From positions 1 to 7,354 of the forward strand of contig JAEZIE010000146.1 of assembly GCA_023416175.1 (NCBI GenBank): a stretch of DNA of 7,354 nucleotides. The letters are read 5' to 3'. Positions 5,713 through 7,354 of the stretch are shown piece by piece; within the stretch, counting starts at the first letter, position 1, and every line of letters starts with the position of its first letter. The notes below the pieces were generated by a model, which saw only the letters and a program-made list of their open reading frames with translations, was not told the origin of the DNA and did no database searches. The translations under genes and the position numbers were made by a program. The stretch is from Bacillota bacterium. Lineage in GTDB: Bacteria > Bacillota > Clostridia > Christensenellales > CAG-138.

Positions 5713-6201
5713 ATGGGAATTTTTGAAGTTCGCGCCTGGTTTCAGGCGCAAGGCATTCCGGAGGAGATCAGAGAGTTTTCGGTTTCAAGCGCCACGGTGG
5801 AGTTGGCGGCACAGGCTCTGGGGGTGGCCCCTCAACTGATTGCAAAAACGCTCTCCTTTGAAACGACAGACGGCGCAATGCTGCTGCTTGCGGCGGGCGA
5901 TGCGCGGGTAGACAACCGCAAGTTCCGTGAAGCCTTTGGCTTTAAGGCAAAAATGCTTTCCGCCGAGGATGCGCTCAGGTTTACCGGCCACGCCGTGGGT
6001 GGCGTCTGTCCGTTTGCTCTTAAAAACCCCTTGCCGGTTTATCTGGATTCCTCGCTTCGCCGTTTTCCAACGGTATATCCGGCGGCCGGGAGCCCTGCCT
6101 CCTGTGTGGTCATCACGCCTGAACGGTTGCAGGACATCACGGGCGGTACCTATGTGGACGTGTGCAAGCTACCCGACGAACAAGGCGAAATTGACCCGTA
6201 G
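5713..6201 (+). CDS. YbaK/EbsC family aminoacyl-tRNA deacylase-like protein
   Basis: A 162-residue protein of the YbaK/ProX superfamily, small free-standing domains that hydrolyse mischarged tRNAs such as Cys-tRNA(Pro) or Ala-tRNA(Pro) in the cytoplasm, acting after prolyl-tRNA synthetase. Family features are the conserved Lys45 in IAKTLSFE (43-50), equivalent to the essential lysine of YbaK, the segment AAGDARVDNRKF (60-71), and the loop GHAVGGVCPFAL (92-103) lining the active site. The C-terminal segment YPAAGSPASCVVITPERL (122-139) is also typical. Length is normal. ATG 5713 has GAGG 6 nt upstream. Which misacylated tRNA it clears cannot be told from sequence alone, so no gene symbol is given. 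It lies 137 bp after tmk and is followed by a strong terminator, so it ends this transcript. Confidence 0.9.
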   Translation: MGIFEVRAWFQAQGIPEEIREFSVSSATVELAAQALGVAPQLIAKTLSFETTDGAMLLLAAGDARVDNRKFREAFGFKAKMLSAEDALRFTGHAVGGVCPFALKNPLPVYLDSSLRRFPTVYPAAGSPASCVVITPERLQDITGGTYVDVCKLPDEQGEIDP

Positions 6202-6248
6202 CCGTCCGCATGAGCTGATATCGCTTATACAATACTATAGAAACAAGC

Positions 6249-6286
6249 AACGCGCTTTCGGAGTACGAGGCGCGTTTTATTATTTC
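6249..6286 (+). terminator. Rho-independent terminator after the YbaK-like gene
   Basis: AACGCGC (6249-6255) pairs perfectly with GCGCGTT (6270-6276), enclosing a 14-nt loop that can add a short inner stem (TCG with CGA). A T-rich tail runs to about 6285. It lies 47 bp after the stop and isolates the PLP-enzyme gene downstream. Confidence 0.85.
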
Positions 6287-6297
6287 CACACCACATA

Positions 6298-6327
6298 ATT
6301 TTTTAGGCTATAAAAATATTTTTTAGG
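6298..6327. repeat. Two direct copies of ATTTTTTAGG, 20 bp apart
   Basis: ATTTTTTAGG occurs at 6298-6307 and 6318-6327, start to start exactly 20 bp (about two helical turns), separated by CTATAAAAAT. The copies lie 18-47 bp upstream of the predicted -35 of the PLP-enzyme gene. This could be an A/T-rich upstream promoter element or a tandem operator read on one helix face. No other copy was noticed in the window. Confidence 0.45.
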
Positions 6328-6344
6328 AAAATGGCCGGGAAGCA

Positions 6345-6373
6345 TTTACAAACGCTCCGCTATGGGCTACACT
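6345..6373 (+). promoter_or_regulatory. Promoter of the PLP-dependent enzyme gene
   Basis: TTTACA (6345-6350, 5 of 6) and TACACT (6368-6373, 4 of 6) are separated by an ideal 17 bp. Transcription would start near 6380, giving a leader of about 67 nt containing a small hairpin (6391-6396 with 6401-6406). A half-site pair, CTGTTG 6372-6377 and CAACAG 6397-6402, overlaps the -10 and start region. The preceding terminator makes an independent promoter here necessary. Confidence 0.6.
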
Positions 6374-6446
6374 GTTGGTAAAAGCAGCATATGCCTCAAC
6401 AGGCGTTACAGATCGGATATCACAATAAAGAAACGAGGAGAGCAAC

Positions 6447-7354
6447 ATGATTGATTTAACGGTGAATCGGGCAAATCTTGAACGCACCATAAAGAGGGCG
6501 CGCGAAAACAAAATCGTCATCCCTACGCTCAAGCAAATGCGCGATCCCAAGCTCGTGCCCGAAAAGATCAAAAAGGAGCTCAAGCACACCGGTCTCTGGG
6601 ATATCAGCCCCGTCAACCTGTTCCGCATCACTTGGCGAAATGAGCCCAAGATGAACGGCGGCGAATATGGTGACGTTAATTATCTGGAGATTCCTTCCGC
6701 ATTGAGCGGCGTAAAGGCGCGCATCGTGGTGCTCACCGGCAAGTGGTTCCCCACGGGCTGCCACAAGGTCGGCGCATCGTTCGGTTGCCTGGCACCCCGC
6801 CTTGTGACCGGCCAGTTCGATCCCACCTACCACAAAGCGGTATGGCCTTCCACCGGCAACTACTGCCGCGGCGGCGCGTACAACTCCAAACTGCTCTCCT
6901 GTGATTCCGTGGCCATCCTGCCTGCGGAAATGAGCCGTGAACGCTTTGAGTGGCTCTCTAAGATCGCGGGCGAAGTTATCGCTACCCCCGGCTGCGAAAG
7001 CAACGTCAAGGAAATATTCGACAAGACCTGGGAACTGCGCAACACCCGTGAAGACGTCATGATCTTCAACCAGTTTGAAGAAATGGGCAACCATCTGTGG
7101 CACTATACCGTCCCCGGCAAGGCCATCGAAGATGCGTTCCTGCAGCTCAAGGGAGAAAAAGGCCGCCTTGCAGGTATGGCGTTCACTTCCGGCTCCGCTG
7201 GCACCATGGCCAGCGGCGACTACATCAAGGAACAGTATCCCAATGCGAAGCTCGCCGTCGGCGAGGCGCTGCAGTGCCCGACGCTTCTCAACAACGGCTT
7301 TGGCGGCCACCGCATCGAAGGCATTGGCGATAAGCACGTCCCCTGGGTGCACAA
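6447..7354 (+). CDS. PLP-dependent fold-type II enzyme, OrtB/cysteine-synthase-like, 3' end outside window
   Basis: The first 302 codons of a pyridoxal-phosphate enzyme of the tryptophan synthase beta/cysteine synthase fold, cut by the window end; relatives are about 450-480 residues. The ATG has GAGGAG 6 nt upstream. Expected cofactor sites are present: the Schiff-base lysine is probably Lys107 in PTGCHKVGAS (102-111), the Asn loop is STGN (135-138, within WPSTGNYCRGGAY), and the glycine-rich phosphate loop is TSGSAGTMASG (247-257). The stretches LPAEMSRERFEWL (158-170) and ATPGCESNVKEIFDKTWELR (179-198) recall the clostridial group that includes OrtB, the PLP subunit of 2-amino-4-oxopentanoate thiolase in ornithine fermentation; this likeness is from memory. 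OrtB needs the small OrtA subunit, usually encoded next to it, and none precedes this gene. A beta-replacing or lyase activity on another amino acid is equally possible. It has its own promoter and follows a terminator. Confidence 0.82.
   Translation, partial: MIDLTVNRANLERTIKRARENKIVIPTLKQMRDPKLVPEKIKKELKHTGLWDISPVNLFRITWRNEPKMNGGEYGDVNYLEIPSALSGVKARIVVLTGKWFPTGCHKVGASFGCLAPRLVTGQFDPTYHKAVWPSTGNYCRGGAYNSKLLSCDSVAILPAEMSRERFEWLSKIAGEVIATPGCESNVKEIFDKTWELRNTREDVMIFNQFEEMGNHLWHYTVPGKAIEDAFLQLKGEKGRLAGMAFTSGSAGTMASGDYIKEQYPNAKLAVGEALQCPTLLNNGFGGHRIEGIGDKHVPWVH

Noticed and set aside
6331..6381. 16-codon open frame (ATG 6331, ending in Cys-Trp-stop) as a leader peptide for the PLP-enzyme gene
   Set aside because: It overlaps the predicted -35/-10 elements, so it would not be on the main transcript. 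It has a single Trp, no run of control codons, and no clear terminator/antiterminator pair after it.
6456..7352. Long open frame (298 codons) on the minus strand opposite the PLP-enzyme gene
   Set aside because: The plus-strand frame from 6447 has cofactor motifs, a ribosome binding site and a promoter. The antisense frame has none of these and is a by-product of C/G-rich third codon positions.

Overview
The window looks like an ordinary chromosomal segment of an anaerobic Firmicute, most likely Clostridia and possibly an Oscillospiraceae- or Christensenellales-like lineage. The evidence is moderate base composition, strong GGAGG-type ribosome binding sites, a TTG start, DegV and YbaK-type genes, a clostridial-style thymidylate kinase, and a surface protein with a PTPTP linker. 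This placement rests on gene style, not on a marker gene, and the genus is not determined. I see no phage, transposase, CRISPR array, tRNA or rRNA.

Layout, left to right. The 3' half of a DegV-family lipid-binding protein gene (+) runs into the window and converges on a minus-strand gene across a bidirectional terminator (573-598). The minus-strand block, in transcription order, is an N-terminally anchored beta-propeller-like protein (4701-3487), a hairpin-rich 249-bp gap, radA (3237-1912), and a transglutaminase-like lipoprotein (1857-628). The last two are only 54 bp apart and are probably co-transcribed. A 199-bp divergent region (4702-4900) carries two convincing extended -10 promoters, one for the propeller gene and one for tmk (thymidylate kinase, 4901-5575). 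Next on the plus strand are a gap with two tandem hairpins, a YbaK/EbsC-type deacylase gene (5713-6201) with a good terminator, and a gene for a PLP-dependent fold-type II enzyme (6447 to beyond the window end) with its own promoter.

How the genes fit together: there is no single pathway. tmk (dTTP supply), radA (recombination and branch migration) and the YbaK-like gene (clearing mischarged tRNA) are housekeeping. The lipoprotein and propeller protein act outside the membrane with unknown targets. The PLP enzyme points to amino-acid metabolism; it resembles the group that includes the OrtB subunit of 2-amino-4-oxopentanoate thiolase, but no OrtA-like gene lies directly upstream. The most unusual material is non-coding: four compact, perfect or near-perfect hairpins between radA and the propeller gene. 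One of them shares a 13-nt core with the region downstream of degV, which suggests a lineage-specific palindromic intergenic repeat. I found no strong sign of an undescribed multi-gene system.
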